64,000 bases of DNA from Streptomyces brevispora (GCF_007829885.1 NZ_VIWW01000002.1:248001-312000), one strand, 5' to 3'. Counted from the stretch's first letter, positions 53,872 through 63,065 are shown. Numbers and translations: made by a program. Notes: a model not told the origin generated them from the letters alone.

Positions 53872-54525
53872 ATGTCCCGTTCCGCACGGCGGATCACCGC
53901 CACCGTTCTCGCTTCCGGCGCGCTTCTGGCCGCTGCCGCTCTTCCGGCGACCGCAGACGGTCGCGACCACGGCCGCGATCGTGACCGCGACCACGGCCAC
54001 AGCCGCGACGATGGCCGCGACCACAGCCGCGATCATGGCCGTGACCAGGGCCACGGCCGCGACGATGGCCGTGACCAGGGCCACGGCCGCGACGATGGCC
54101 GCGATCACGGCCGCGATCATGGCCGCGACCACGGCCGCGACCACGGGCACAGCAAGCCGGCCCAGCGCTCGGCCGTCGTCCTGGGCAAGATCCAGTACGA
54201 CAGCCCCGGCCGCGCCAACGGCTCGAACCGGAGCCTGAACGGTGAATGGGTCACGGTCACCAACACCGGCCGCAGCCCGGTCAACCTGCGTGGCTGGACG
54301 CTCAGTGACGAGAGCCGCCGCGTCTACCGCTTCGACCTGCGTCTGGCCGGCCGCTCCTCGGTGCGCGTGCACACCGGTGTCGGCCGTGACAACAGCCGCG
54401 ATGTCTACCAGGACCTCCGCCACTACGTCTGGGACGAGAGCGACACGGCAACCCTCAGGGACGCGCACGGTCACAAGGTCGACTCGAAGTCCTGGGGCCG
54501 CCACCACCACGGCGGCCGCCGCTGA
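53872..54525 (+). CDS. Secreted lamin-tail-domain protein with Asp/His/Arg repeats
   Basis: A 217-residue protein. The signal peptide is residues 1-29 (RITATVLASGALLAAAALPA). Residues 30-92 are a repeat of RDHG, RDDG and RDQG units, very rich in Asp, His and Arg, encoded by 12- and 30-bp repeats. Residues about 98-210 form a lamin-tail (LTD) immunoglobulin-like domain (VVLGKIQYDSPG, WVTVTNTGRSPVNLRGWTL, YQDLRHYVWDESDTATLRD). The tail is again His-rich. Probably secreted and perhaps metal-binding through the repeat; that is inference. ATG 53872 lies in a GGGGTCTTC context. Confidence 0.85.
   Translation: MSRSARRITATVLASGALLAAAALPATADGRDHGRDRDRDHGHSRDDGRDHSRDHGRDQGHGRDDGRDQGHGRDDGRDHGRDHGRDHGRDHGHSKPAQRSAVVLGKIQYDSPGRANGSNRSLNGEWVTVTNTGRSPVNLRGWTLSDESRRVYRFDLRLAGRSSVRVHTGVGRDNSRDVYQDLRHYVWDESDTATLRDAHGHKVDSKSWGRHHHGGRR
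53958..54152. repeat. Direct repeats encoding Asp/His/Arg units
   Basis: Short units of about 12 bp (CGCGACCACGGC and variants) are arranged in tandem. Within them a 30-bp block containing GACGATGGCCGTGACCAGGG occurs twice in a row (54058-54087 and 54088-54117). Frame is kept throughout. The array is a likely site of slippage. Confidence 0.85.
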
Positions 54526-54574
54526 CCGCTGACCGCCGCCCCCTGAACCCGGGGCCGCTGCCGGCTTCCTGACC

Positions 54575-54611
54575 GCGGCGCACCACGGCCCACCCGGCCG
54601 CGGTGCGCCGC
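54575..54611. terminator. Hairpin between convergent genes
   Basis: GCGGCGCACC (54575-54584) and GGTGCGCCGC (54602-54611) pair perfectly over 10 bp with a 17-base loop. It sits between the LTD-protein gene and the convergent phosphatase gene and could end both transcripts. Confidence 0.65.
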
Positions 54612-54664
54612 ACCCGTGTCCGCGGAGCCGGGCAGCCGGCCCGCCCGCACCGGCTGCCGGTCCG

Positions 54665-56740
54665 TCAGGAGCTGTCGTCGGGGTCCGGGATCTCCTGTTC
54701 GGTCCACAGGGCCTTGCCGTGGGTGCCGTACCGGGTGCCCCAGTGCGTGGCGAGCTGCGACACGATGAACAGGCCGCGGCCGCCCTCGTCGACGGTGCGC
54801 GCGTGGCGCAGGTGGGGCGCCACCGGGCTGGAGTCGTGGACCTCGCAGGTGAGGGTGCTGTCCAGCATGAGCCGCAGGTGCAGCGGCGGCGTTCCGTAGC
54901 GGACCGCGTTGGTGATCAGCTCGCTCGCGATCAGTTCGGTCGCCCCGATCGTCTCCTCGTCGAGGTTCCACCCTTCGAGCCGGTCCCGGACCAGCGTGCG
55001 GGCGACGGCCGGTGTGGTCGTGTCGTGGGCCAGTTCCCAGGTCGCGAACCGGTCGGGCGGGACCACACCGGTCCTGGCGAGGAGCAGCGCGGCACCGTCG
55101 GGAGGGGTGTCGGCGGGCAGGCTGTAGACGATGTCGTCGCACAGCTTCTGCAGCGGGCGGTCCGGATAGGCGAGCGCGTCCTGCACCCTGGCCACGGACC
55201 GGGCGTCCGGCAGCAGCGAACCGGTGAGGAACGCCAGCACACTGCCCTCGTCGAGCTCGAACGTCGCCGTGGCGAAGGGGGCGCTGTCGTCGGAGAAGAG
55301 CGGCGGACCCTCCGGGACGTCGAGGACGATCGGGCTGCCGTCGGGCGCGACGGCGACCGGCGCCGGATGCCCCGCCCGTGCCACGGTGCAGGTCCGGGCG
55401 AACGGGTCGTAGACCGCGTACATGCAGGTCGCCGTCAGGGCCTGGTTGTGCAGCGAGTCGCCCGGCGGCAGCGACCTGCGTTCCTGGGCCAGCCGGTCGG
55501 CCGTGTCGTTGAGACGGGCCAGCACCTCGTCGGGCTCCAGGTCGAGACTGGCCAGCGCAAGGATGGCGATGCGCAACTGCCCCATGGTGATGGCCGTCTG
55601 CAGCCCCTGCCCCTCGACGTTGCCGATGATCAGCGCGGTGCGCGCACCGGACAGCCCGATGGTGTCGAACCAGCAGCCGCTGTTGCGCCCCGGGAGCAGC
55701 ACGTGCGCGGTCTCGACGGCGATCCGGGCACCGTTGTGCCGCGGGAGCAGCCGGCGCTGGACGGTCGACGCGATCACATGGCTGTGCTCGAAGCGCCGCG
55801 CGTTCTCGATGCTCAGCGCAGCATGGGCGGCCGCCGTCAGCGCGAGGGAGAGGTCGTCCTCGTCGTACGGCTCGACGCCGCGGAACCGGTAGAGGCTCAC
55901 CAGGCCGAGGACGGCGCCGTGATGTTTCAGCGGGACCACGATCAGGGAGTGGGCCCCGGACACCTCGACCATCCGCGCGCTGTCCGGATCCTTGGCCAGC
56001 CACGGGGTGTCCGGGCCGAGCGCGGACAGCCGGGGGCGCAGATCCGTGACGGCCAGCGCGAACGGCGTACGGCGGGGCAGCCGCCGCATGTCTCCGGCCA
56101 CGTGGTCCCCGCCGAGCCCCCGCTGCGCCGCGCGGCGCAGCGGCACGTCGTGCCCCAGCGGACTGAGCGGTGGGGGTGAACCGCGCAGGACCTCGTCCAC
56201 CACCTCGACCACGGCGAAGTCGGCGAACCGCGGCACCAACGCCGCGACCAGCCCCTCGCAGGTCGCCGCCACATCGAGGGATTGGCCCGCCTCCCGGCGC
56301 ACGGCCGTCAGACAGTTCGCCCGGGCCCGCGCCTTCTCCCGTTCGTTGACATCGACGACCGCTGCCAGCAGTCCGAGCGGCCGCCCCTCGGGGTCGTCCA
56401 GGCGGTGGAGGGTGACCATCAGGCTGCGATGGGGGCCGGGGGCGCTCATCAGCCGGCCGCGGATGACCCGGTTGAGCACGGGAACGCCGCTCTCCAGCAC
56501 CTTGCGCAGCACTCGTTCCGCCTCGTCCGGATCATCGAGCCGGTACGCCTCGGTGAAGTGCAGTCCCACGATCTGTTCGGCGCCGACCATGTCGGGCAGG
56601 GGGTTGACGCGCTCCACCCGCAGCTCGGTGTCCAGGACGTGCAGTCCCACCGCGGACTGGTTGAACAGGGCGTCAAGGAGCGCCGCCGTCATGACATCGC
56701 CCGTGGTCGTCCCGGGAGCCTGCCCACCGGCGTCCGTCAC
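54665..56740 (-). CDS. Multidomain regulator: PAS, GAF, SpoIIE phosphatase, HATPase
   Basis: A 691-residue soluble signalling protein. Order: PAS (about 12-125; LDALFNQSAVGLHVLDTELR), GAF (about 160-310; SLIVVPLKHHGAVLGLVSLY), SpoIIE PP2C (about 330-545; the usual metal Asp of GDWYD is replaced, reading GCWFDTIGL) and a C-terminal GHKL ATPase (about 560-691; ELIASELITNAVRYG, DEGGRGLFIVSQL). Such fusions both phosphorylate and dephosphorylate anti-sigma antagonists. GTG 56740 is the likely start; the frame is open upstream. The GDW to GCW change may weaken phosphatase activity. Confidence 0.85.
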   Translation of the reverse strand: MTDAGGQAPGTTTGDVMTAALLDALFNQSAVGLHVLDTELRVERVNPLPDMVGAEQIVGLHFTEAYRLDDPDEAERVLRKVLESGVPVLNRVIRGRLMSAPGPHRSLMVTLHRLDDPEGRPLGLLAAVVDVNEREKARARANCLTAVRREAGQSLDVAATCEGLVAALVPRFADFAVVEVVDEVLRGSPPPLSPLGHDVPLRRAAQRGLGGDHVAGDMRRLPRRTPFALAVTDLRPRLSALGPDTPWLAKDPDSARMVEVSGAHSLIVVPLKHHGAVLGLVSLYRFRGVEPYDEDDLSLALTAAAHAALSIENARRFEHSHVIASTVQRRLLPRHNGARIAVETAHVLLPGRNSGCWFDTIGLSGARTALIIGNVEGQGLQTAITMGQLRIAILALASLDLEPDEVLARLNDTADRLAQERRSLPPGDSLHNQALTATCMYAVYDPFARTCTVARAGHPAPVAVAPDGSPIVLDVPEGPPLFSDDSAPFATATFELDEGSVLAFLTGSLLPDARSVARVQDALAYPDRPLQKLCDDIVYSLPADTPPDGAALLLARTGVVPPDRFATWELAHDTTTPAVARTLVRDRLEGWNLDEETIGATELIASELITNAVRYGTPPLHLRLMLDSTLTCEVHDSSPVAPHLRHARTVDEGGRGLFIVSQLATHWGTRYGTHGKALWTEQEIPDPDDSS

Positions 56741-56953
56741 GTCGCACCCCCGTCCGGAACCGCCGCCCCATGAATCGGCAGCTCTCGGGACAGCCTGCGT
56801 ACGTCCGGTCCGGCCCGCCACCGCGCAGGGCCGTACGGGTGAACCGGCTTCCGCGCGCACCGCCGTGATCCGGGTACGGAGGGACGGCAACCTTTCCAGG
56901 CCCTGTGGTCACTGACGTTACGAAACCCGCCCCCACCCCGGAAGGCATCCACC

Positions 56954-58843
56954 GTGGCTCCTGAGCAACCCCGATCCGCCCGCAGACGCCGCACCATCGG
57001 TCCCCGCACGCTGCTCGGCGCGGTGGCGGCGGGTCTGCTGGCCACCGCCGGACTGGTCGTCTCCGGCCAGATCTCGCAGGCCGCGACCGTACGCCAGGCA
57101 GAGGCGCTGGACCGCGGCGTCGTCAGCGTCCACACCGACGCCGGCAACCTGATCAGCTGGCGCTGGCTCGCCACCGACGCCGACGACGTCTCCTTCAACG
57201 TCTACCGGGCCGGAACCAAGGTCAACGCCTCACCGGTCACCGGCTCGACGAACTACTTCCACGCCGGGGCGCCCAACTCCGCGGACTACACCGTGCGCGC
57301 GGTCGTCGCAGGCGTCGAGCAGAGCGACTCCGTGCACGCGATCCAGTTCCGCACCGGCTACAAGGACGTGCCGATCAGCCCGCCCGCCGGGGGCACGACC
57401 CCCGACGGCGTCGCGTACACCTACGAGGCCAACGACGCGTCCGTCGGAGACCTCGACGGCGACGGCGCACTCGACTTCGTACTGAAGTGGCAGCCCACCA
57501 ACGCCAAGGACAACTCCCAGTCCGGCTACACGGGCAACACGATCGTCGACGGGATCAGGCTCGACGGCACCCGGCTGTGGCGCGTCGACCTCGGCCGCAA
57601 CATCCGCTCGGGCGCGCACTACACCCAGTTCCAGGTGTACGACTACGACGGCGACGGCAAGGCCGAGGTCGCGATGAAGACCGCAGACGGCACCGTCGAC
57701 GGGCAGGGCAGGGCGATCGGCAGCACGTCCGCCGACTACCGCAACTCCTCCGGCTACATCCTGTCCGGGCCCGAATACCTGACGATGTTCAACGGCAGGA
57801 CGGGTGCCGCCATGGGTACGGTCGACTACGTTCCCGCACGCGGCACCGTGTCCTCGTGGGGCGACAGTTACGGCAATCGCGTCGACCGCTTCCTCGCCGG
57901 CACCGCCTGCCTCGACGGTGCGCGCCCGTCACTGATCATGGCCCGCGGCTACTACACACGGACCGTCATCGCCGCCTGGGACTGGCGGGACGGGGCGTTC
58001 ACCCGGCGCTGGACCTTCGACACCAGCAGCTCCACCAACTCCGGCAAGGGATACGACGGCCAGGGCAACCACCAGCTCTCGGTGGCCGACGTCGACGCCG
58101 ACGGCAAGGACGAGATCATCTACGGCGCCATGGCCGTCGACGACAACGGCAACGCCCTGTGGACCACGAAGAACGGCCACGGAGATGCCATGCACGTCGG
58201 TGACCTGGACCCGTCCCGTGCCGAACTGGAGGAGTTCAAGGTCGACGAGGACGGCTCCCGGCCCTCGTCGTGGATGGCGGACGCGAGGACCGGCCAGATC
58301 CTCTGGTCCACGCCCGCCAACGGTGACAACGGACGCGGCGTCAGCGACGACATCTGGTCGGGCAGCGCCGGCGCCGAGTCCTGGTCGGCCGCGGTGGACG
58401 GGGTGCGGAACCCGAAGGGCACCGTCGTCGCGAGCCGAAAGCCCTCCAGCTCCAACTTCCTGGTCTGGTGGGACGGCGACACCACCAGGGAACTCCTCGA
58501 CGGCACCCACATCGACAAGTACGGCACCTCGTCCGACACCCGGCTGCTGACCGGGGCGTCGGTGCACTCCAACAACGGCACCAAGGCCACCCCCGCGATC
58601 TCCGGCGACCTGTTCGGCGACTGGCGCGAGGAAGTGGTCTGGCCGACCACCGACAACACCGCGCTGCGGATCTACTCCACGCCGTACGAGACCGGTACGA
58701 GGATCACCACACTGCTCCACGACACCACCTACCGCATGGCTCTGGCCTGGCAGAACACCGCGTACAACCAGCCTCCGCACCCGAGCTTCCACATCGGCAG
58801 CGGGATGGCGACGGCGCCGCGGCCGAAGGTGTCCACTCCCTGA
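56954..58843 (+). CDS. Rhamnogalacturonan lyase, polysaccharide lyase family 11
   Basis: A 629-residue secreted enzyme. A signal peptide with a run of four Arg (residues 10-13) may be Tat-type. The mature protein has a small Fn3-like N-domain (ISWRWLATDADDVSFNVYRAG) and the eight-bladed propeller of PL11 with Ca-binding repeats such as GDLDGDGALDFVLKW, DYDGDGKAEVAMK and VDADGKDEIIYG. It cleaves pectin rhamnogalacturonan I by beta-elimination. It starts at GTG 56954. A strong bidirectional hairpin follows. No other pectin gene is adjacent. Confidence 0.93.
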   Translation: MAPEQPRSARRRRTIGPRTLLGAVAAGLLATAGLVVSGQISQAATVRQAEALDRGVVSVHTDAGNLISWRWLATDADDVSFNVYRAGTKVNASPVTGSTNYFHAGAPNSADYTVRAVVAGVEQSDSVHAIQFRTGYKDVPISPPAGGTTPDGVAYTYEANDASVGDLDGDGALDFVLKWQPTNAKDNSQSGYTGNTIVDGIRLDGTRLWRVDLGRNIRSGAHYTQFQVYDYDGDGKAEVAMKTADGTVDGQGRAIGSTSADYRNSSGYILSGPEYLTMFNGRTGAAMGTVDYVPARGTVSSWGDSYGNRVDRFLAGTACLDGARPSLIMARGYYTRTVIAAWDWRDGAFTRRWTFDTSSSTNSGKGYDGQGNHQLSVADVDADGKDEIIYGAMAVDDNGNALWTTKNGHGDAMHVGDLDPSRAELEEFKVDEDGSRPSSWMADARTGQILWSTPANGDNGRGVSDDIWSGSAGAESWSAAVDGVRNPKGTVVASRKPSSSNFLVWWDGDTTRELLDGTHIDKYGTSSDTRLLTGASVHSNNGTKATPAISGDLFGDWREEVVWPTTDNTALRIYSTPYETGTRITTLLHDTTYRMALAWQNTAYNQPPHPSFHIGSGMATAPRPKVSTP

Positions 58844-58867
58844 CACCGGCGGCCGGGCCCGCATGAC

Positions 58868-58911
58868 GCGAGCCGCACCCCCGGCGGACCGGCGCCGGGG
58901 ATGCGGCTCGC
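58868..58911. terminator. Strong 18-bp hairpin between convergent genes
   Basis: The arms 58868-58885 and 58894-58911 (GCGAGCCGCA... and ...TGCGGCTCGC) pair over 18 bp with one mismatch and an 8-base loop. It lies between the stops of the rhamnogalacturonan lyase and phosphoglucomutase genes and probably terminates both. Confidence 0.8.
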
Positions 58912-58931
58912 GCAGTGCCGCGCGGGCGGCG

Positions 58932-60572
58932 TCAGGCGTTCAGGGCTGCCGAGACGACGGCCTTGGCCTCCTCCTGGACGCGGCCGAGGTGCTCGGCACC
59001 GAGGAAGGACTCGGCATAGATCTTGTAGACGTCCTCGGTGCCCGAGGGCCGGGCGGCGAACCAGGCGTTCTCCGTCGTCACCTTGATACCGCCGATCGCC
59101 GCCCCGTTGCCAGGCGCCGAGGTGAGCACGGCCGTGACCGGCTCGCCCGCGAAGGTGTCGGCGTCGACCTGCTCGGGGGAGAGCCGCGCCAGCACCGCCT
59201 TCTGCTCGCGGTCCGCCGGTGCGTCGATCCGGGCGTACGCCGGCGCACCGAACCGGGAGGTCAGCGTGGAGTAGTGCTCGGACGGCGAATTGCCCGTCAC
59301 CGCGAGGATCTCGGAGGCGAGCAGCGCGAGAAGGATGCCGTCCTTGTCCGTCGTCCAGACCGATCCGTCACGGCGCAGGAAGGAGGCCCCGGCCGACTCC
59401 TCGCCGCCGAACCCGAGCGACCCGTCGGCCAGACCGTCCACGAACCACTTGAATCCCACCGGTACCTCGACGAGCTCCCGGCCGAGCTCGCCGGCGACCC
59501 GGTCGATCATTCCGGACGACACCAGGGTCTTGCCGATGCCCGCTCCGGCGGGCCACCGGTCCCGGTGCGTGAACAGGTAGTTGATGGCGACGGCGAGGTA
59601 GTGGTTCGGGTTCATCAGCCCCTCGTCGGGCGTGACGATGCCGTGCCGGTCCGCGTCGGCGTCGTTGCCGGTGGCGATGTCGTAGAGGTCACGCTGCTCG
59701 ATCAGCGAGGCCATCGCGTACGGCGAGGAGCAGTCCATCCGGATCTTGCCGTCCCAGTCCAGCGTCATGAACCGCCAGGTGGGGTCGGTGAGCGGATTGA
59801 CCACGGTCAGGTCGAGCCGGTGCTGCTCGGCGATGCGGCCCCAGTACGCGACCGATGCCCCGCCCAGCGGGTCGGCGCCGATCCGTACCCCGGCCGCGCG
59901 CACCGCGTCGAGGTCGAGCACGGACGGAAGGTCCGCCACATAGCTGCCGAGGAAGTCGTACGTCCCGGTCGACGGGGCCGCCAGCGCGCGGGCGTAGGGC
60001 AGCCGGCGCACGTCCTTGAGGCCGTTCACGATGATCTCGTTGGCCCGCTCCTGGATCCAGCCGGTCGCCCCGGACCCGGCCGGGCCGCCGTTCGGCGGGT
60101 TGTACTTGAACCCCCCGTCACCGGGCGGGTTGTGGGACGGGGTGACCACCACACCGTCGGCGAGATGCGACGTACGGCCGCGGTTGTACGTGAGGACGGC
60201 GTGCGAGACCGCGGGCGTCGGGGTGTAGCCGTCGGCGGCGTCGATGAGCACGGCCACGTCGTTGGCCGCGAACACTTCGAGGGCGGTGACCCGTGCGGGC
60301 TCCGACAGCGCGTGGGTGTCGGCTCCGAGGAAGAGCGGCCCGTCCGTGCCCTGTTGGGCCCGGTACTCGCTGATGGCCTGGCTCGTCGCGGCGATGTGGT
60401 CCTCGTTGAACGCGGTGGCCGTCGACGACCCCCGGTGCCCCGAGGTGCCGAAGGCCACCCGCTGGCCGGCCTCGGCCGGATCGGGATGCAGCGCGTAGTA
60501 CGCCGTCACCAGCCGTGCCACGTCGGTCAAATCCTCGGGGCGTGCCTGCTGTCCGGCTCGTGTGTGCGGCAT
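58932..60572 (-). CDS. pgm: Phosphoglucomutase, alpha-D-glucose specific
   Basis: A 546-residue enzyme, the usual length for bacterial Pgm. FGTSGHRGSS near residue 42, the phosphoserine loop VVVTPSHNPPGDGGFKYNPP (about 140-159), the metal-binding GNDADADRHG and the sugar-binding GGEESAG are intact, and the C-terminal RPSGTEDVYKIYAESF binds phosphate. It interconverts glucose-1-P and glucose-6-P, feeding glycogen and sugar-nucleotide synthesis, including the polysaccharide locus. ATG 60572 follows GGAGGAG. The PPTase gene ends 46 bp upstream on the same strand. Confidence 0.96.
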   Translation of the reverse strand: MPHTRAGQQARPEDLTDVARLVTAYYALHPDPAEAGQRVAFGTSGHRGSSTATAFNEDHIAATSQAISEYRAQQGTDGPLFLGADTHALSEPARVTALEVFAANDVAVLIDAADGYTPTPAVSHAVLTYNRGRTSHLADGVVVTPSHNPPGDGGFKYNPPNGGPAGSGATGWIQERANEIIVNGLKDVRRLPYARALAAPSTGTYDFLGSYVADLPSVLDLDAVRAAGVRIGADPLGGASVAYWGRIAEQHRLDLTVVNPLTDPTWRFMTLDWDGKIRMDCSSPYAMASLIEQRDLYDIATGNDADADRHGIVTPDEGLMNPNHYLAVAINYLFTHRDRWPAGAGIGKTLVSSGMIDRVAGELGRELVEVPVGFKWFVDGLADGSLGFGGEESAGASFLRRDGSVWTTDKDGILLALLASEILAVTGNSPSEHYSTLTSRFGAPAYARIDAPADREQKAVLARLSPEQVDADTFAGEPVTAVLTSAPGNGAAIGGIKVTTENAWFAARPSGTEDVYKIYAESFLGAEHLGRVQEEAKAVVSAALNA

Positions 60573-60618
60573 CTGCCACTCCTCCGTATCGGTCGGTCGG
60601 TGCGATCTGCCCGCCGGA

Positions 60619-61356
60619 TCATTTTCGCCGCTCGTCGTCATGTGCGGGCGGCTGCCCCGCCGTGCGGACGGCCACCGCCGCCGCGTATCCGGCGGGGACC
60701 GCGACATCGGTGACGGTCCAGCCCGCCGGGCCGGGCTGCGGACGGGGGCCGGTCCCCACGTGGTCGTGCGAGAGACCGCCGGCCAGACCGATTCCCTTGC
60801 CCTTCAGATACGCCTCCTTGCGGGTCCACGCCCGGACGAAGGCGGCCGGCCGCTGTTCCTCCGGCAGGTCCGCCAGCTCGCGGCGTTCCGCCGGATGGAG
60901 CTGGTCCCCGATCTCCGACACGGTCCGCGCCTTCGGGGCGCGCTCCACATCCACCCCCACCGGCTCGTCCGCGAACGCCAGCAGCGCGACGCCCCGGGTG
61001 TGCGACAGGGAGAAGTGCACACCGCCGTCGGTCGCGGGGCGGCCGTGCGGCCCGCCGCAGGACGGACACCGCTCCCGCGTCAGCCGCACGGCGTCGGGGG
61101 CGACACCGAGCCGGGCCCCCAGCAGGATCCGCAGCGCCACGTGCGAGGCGGTGTAGCAGAGGCGGTCGGCCTCGACGACCAGTCTTCCGGCCCGTTCCAG
61201 CTCCTCCGCGTCGAGGATGCCCGGGGCGAGCCGCTGCGCCCGCTCGCCCTCCTGCCGCGTGTCCACGATCCACAGCGCGGGGGTGGCGGGGGCCCAGGAG
61301 GGCGCCGGGCCCCGGTAGCCGGTCTCGGTGAGTGCGAACTCGTCGGGCTGGTACAC
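60619..61356 (-). CDS. 4'-phosphopantetheinyl transferase, Sfp type
   Basis: A 245-residue protein with GVDVERAPKAR (the Mg-binding Asp and Glu) and WTRKEAYLKGKGIGL, the two hallmark motifs, plus HFSLSHTRGVALLAF. It attaches phosphopantetheine from CoA to carrier-protein domains of polyketide or peptide synthases. An odd feature is the CPSCGGPHGRP stretch near residue 115, a possible metal-binding pair of Cys. It starts at GTG 61356 (VYQPDEFAL) with GGAAGA upstream. No synthase gene lies in the window, so it acts in trans. Confidence 0.9.
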   Translation of the reverse strand: MYQPDEFALTETGYRGPAPSWAPATPALWIVDTRQEGERAQRLAPGILDAEELERAGRLVVEADRLCYTASHVALRILLGARLGVAPDAVRLTRERCPSCGGPHGRPATDGGVHFSLSHTRGVALLAFADEPVGVDVERAPKARTVSEIGDQLHPAERRELADLPEEQRPAAFVRAWTRKEAYLKGKGIGLAGGLSHDHVGTGPRPQPGPAGWTVTDVAVPAGYAAAVAVRTAGQPPAHDDERRK

Positions 61357-61540
61357 CGTTACGTCTTCCCTCGGCCGGGGCGGGTGCCGTGAGCGGTCGT
61401 CAACGGCGGAGCGGTCGCACATATTCTATGGAGAAGCGGGCCGGTGCAGACGTACGTTCGACCACGGGTGGCCAGGTCACCGTGCCGAATGAGGTACGGC
61501 GGGCCTTTCGGCCACCGCCCTTTCGAACAGGAGACACCGG

Positions 61541-62035
61541 ATGCCATCGGACAACCACCCGCAACTCGGCACCGTACGGCTGCGGGACGCCCGAGCCGAC
61601 GACGCCGGTTCCCTCACCCGGCTCCTTCTCGCTTCCCGGGCCGCCGCCATGCCGTACCTGCCCAGAGTGCACAGCGACGAGGCCACGCTCGGCTGGATGA
61701 CCCACGTCGTGCTGCCCGACACGGATGTCTGGGTGGCCGAACTCCACGAGGAGGGCGGTGCGGCGGAGATCGTCGGCTTCGTCTCGCTCGACGGTGATGA
61801 GCTCGAACAGCTCTACCTCAGCCCCGGTGCACGACGCCGGGGCATCGGAACCCGGCTGCTGGCGAAGGCCAAGGAGCACAGCCCCGAGGGTCTCGCCCTC
61901 TACGCGTTCCAGCGCAACACCGACGCGCGGGCCTTCTACGAGCGGCACGGCTTCACCGCGGTCGAGTTCAACGACGGCAGCCGCAACGAGGAGGGGGAGC
62001 CGGACGTCAGATACCGCTGGACCGCGAAGGGCTGA
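61541..62035 (+). CDS. GNAT-family N-acetyltransferase
   Basis: A 164-residue single GNAT domain. VRLRDARADDAGSLTRLLL starts the fold; the acetyl-CoA loop is LYLSPGARRRGIGTRLLAKA (Q/RxxGxG/A form) and the late strand is LYAFQRNTDARAFYERHGF. The acceptor is unknown. ATG 61541 follows AGGAGA. It is divergent from the PPTase gene across 184 bp. Confidence 0.9.
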   Translation: MPSDNHPQLGTVRLRDARADDAGSLTRLLLASRAAAMPYLPRVHSDEATLGWMTHVVLPDTDVWVAELHEEGGAAEIVGFVSLDGDELEQLYLSPGARRRGIGTRLLAKAKEHSPEGLALYAFQRNTDARAFYERHGFTAVEFNDGSRNEEGEPDVRYRWTAKG

Positions 62036-62156
62036 CCCGCCGGGCGTACTGGCCGGGGGCCGGGAACATCCGCACGGCCGGGCCGACCACGCGGCGTGGC
62101 GGCGAACGCCGACCAGGCGGCATGGCGAGTGCTCGCGGCGTGAAGTCCCGGGTGGG

Positions 62157-62575
62157 CTAAGACGCTTGCGGCGTTCCGGCCGCGGCGTCCCCGTCCGTCG
62201 CGCGGCCGAGAGTGCCGTCGAAGACGGTCAGGAGGAGGTAGAGCACGCCTGCGCCGAGCATGATCCAGGTGAGGTGGTGCATTCCGCCGGTGTCCGCGCG
62301 CTGGCCGAAGGAGGCGGCCGCCGTGGAGGAGGCGACCATCGAGCCGACATAGGCGAAGGTGCGCAGCAGACCGGGCCGAGGAGGCGGTGCGCTCGGGATC
62401 GGCCTGGTGGTAGACGGAGTTCTGCAGGGCCAGGCTGTTCAGTCCCTGCGGGACGCTGGATATCAGGGCGACTGACCGGGTTCAGGACCGAGCCCAGCAT
62501 CATCGGCGGCAGCAGCCGCCGGTCGAAGCCCGCCGTCGCCGTCGTGTCCCGCCCCGCTGTCGTCCGGTCAGCCAT
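62157..62575 (-). pseudogene. MFS transporter remnant
   Basis: The start MADRTTAGRDTTATAG and the first membrane segment LLPPMMLGSVLNPV are readable. The sequence then jumps to the end of a transporter in another frame, SVPQGLNSLALQNSVYHQAD, and after one more frameshift to LLRTFAYVGSMVASSTAAAS and a last helix LTWIMLGAGVLYLLLTVFDG, stopping at 62157. About 250-300 residues of the middle are gone. It overlaps the MarR stop codon by 8 bases, so it was the second gene of a regulator-efflux operon. Confidence 0.8.
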
Positions 62576-63014
62576 GGGTGAGACGCTCCAGTACCGCCAT
62601 GGCGGCGATCACGGCCAGCCGTTCCTCTTCGGTGCACTTCTCCTGCAGCTCACCGGCAAGCCACTCCTGCCGGGCCTGCCGGCCCTCCGCCACCCGCCGG
62701 TGCCCCTGTGGGGTCAGCGCGATCAGCAGGCGGCGCCCGTCATCGGGGTCGGGTCGCCGTTCCGTCAGCCCCAAGGCGGTCAGCGACGCGACCGTCGCCG
62801 TCATCGACTGGTGGCGCACCCCCTCGGCCGCGGCGAGTTCACTGGCCGTGACGCCCTGCTTGCCGGACAGGCGGGTCAGTACGGACTCCTGCCCGAAGGT
62901 GATGTCCTCGGCCTCGGCGGCGTTCAGGATGCGGCGCCGCAGGCGGCCGATGACCGTACGGACCTCTCGTGAGGCCTGAACCGCTGAGGGCGACGTGCGC
63001 GGGCTCTCATTCAT
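62568..63014 (-). CDS. MarR-family transcriptional regulator
   Basis: A 148-residue winged-helix protein: ITFGQESVLTRLSGKQGVTA, AEGVRHQSMTATVASLTALG (recognition helix) and RRPDPDDGRRLLIALTPQGH (wing) are classical MarR. It probably represses its own operon by binding the palindrome at 63042-63065, about 30 bases before its start, and formerly controlled the now broken efflux gene. ATG 63014 is chosen (MNESPRTSPS); the frame is open upstream through the palindrome, which argues against the longer form. Confidence 0.9.
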   Translation of the reverse strand: MNESPRTSPSAVQASREVRTVIGRLRRRILNAAEAEDITFGQESVLTRLSGKQGVTASELAAAEGVRHQSMTATVASLTALGLTERRPDPDDGRRLLIALTPQGHRRVAEGRQARQEWLAGELQEKCTEEERLAVIAAMAVLERLTHG

Positions 63015-63041
63015 GCGCCCCACGGTAGAACCACAGTTTGG

Positions 63042-63065
63042 GGTGTACAGGTTCACCTGTACACC
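63042..63065. promoter_or_regulatory. Palindromic operator upstream of the MarR gene
   Basis: GGTGTACAGG (63042-63051) and CCTGTACACC (63056-63065) are perfect 10-bp inverted arms with a 4-base spacer. The place, 28-51 bases upstream of the MarR start, and the symmetry fit a MarR dimer site for autorepression. Confidence 0.75.

Noticed and set aside
58863..60713. Plus-strand open frame of about 616 codons
   Set aside because: Antisense of phosphoglucomutase, whose motifs are complete on the minus strand.
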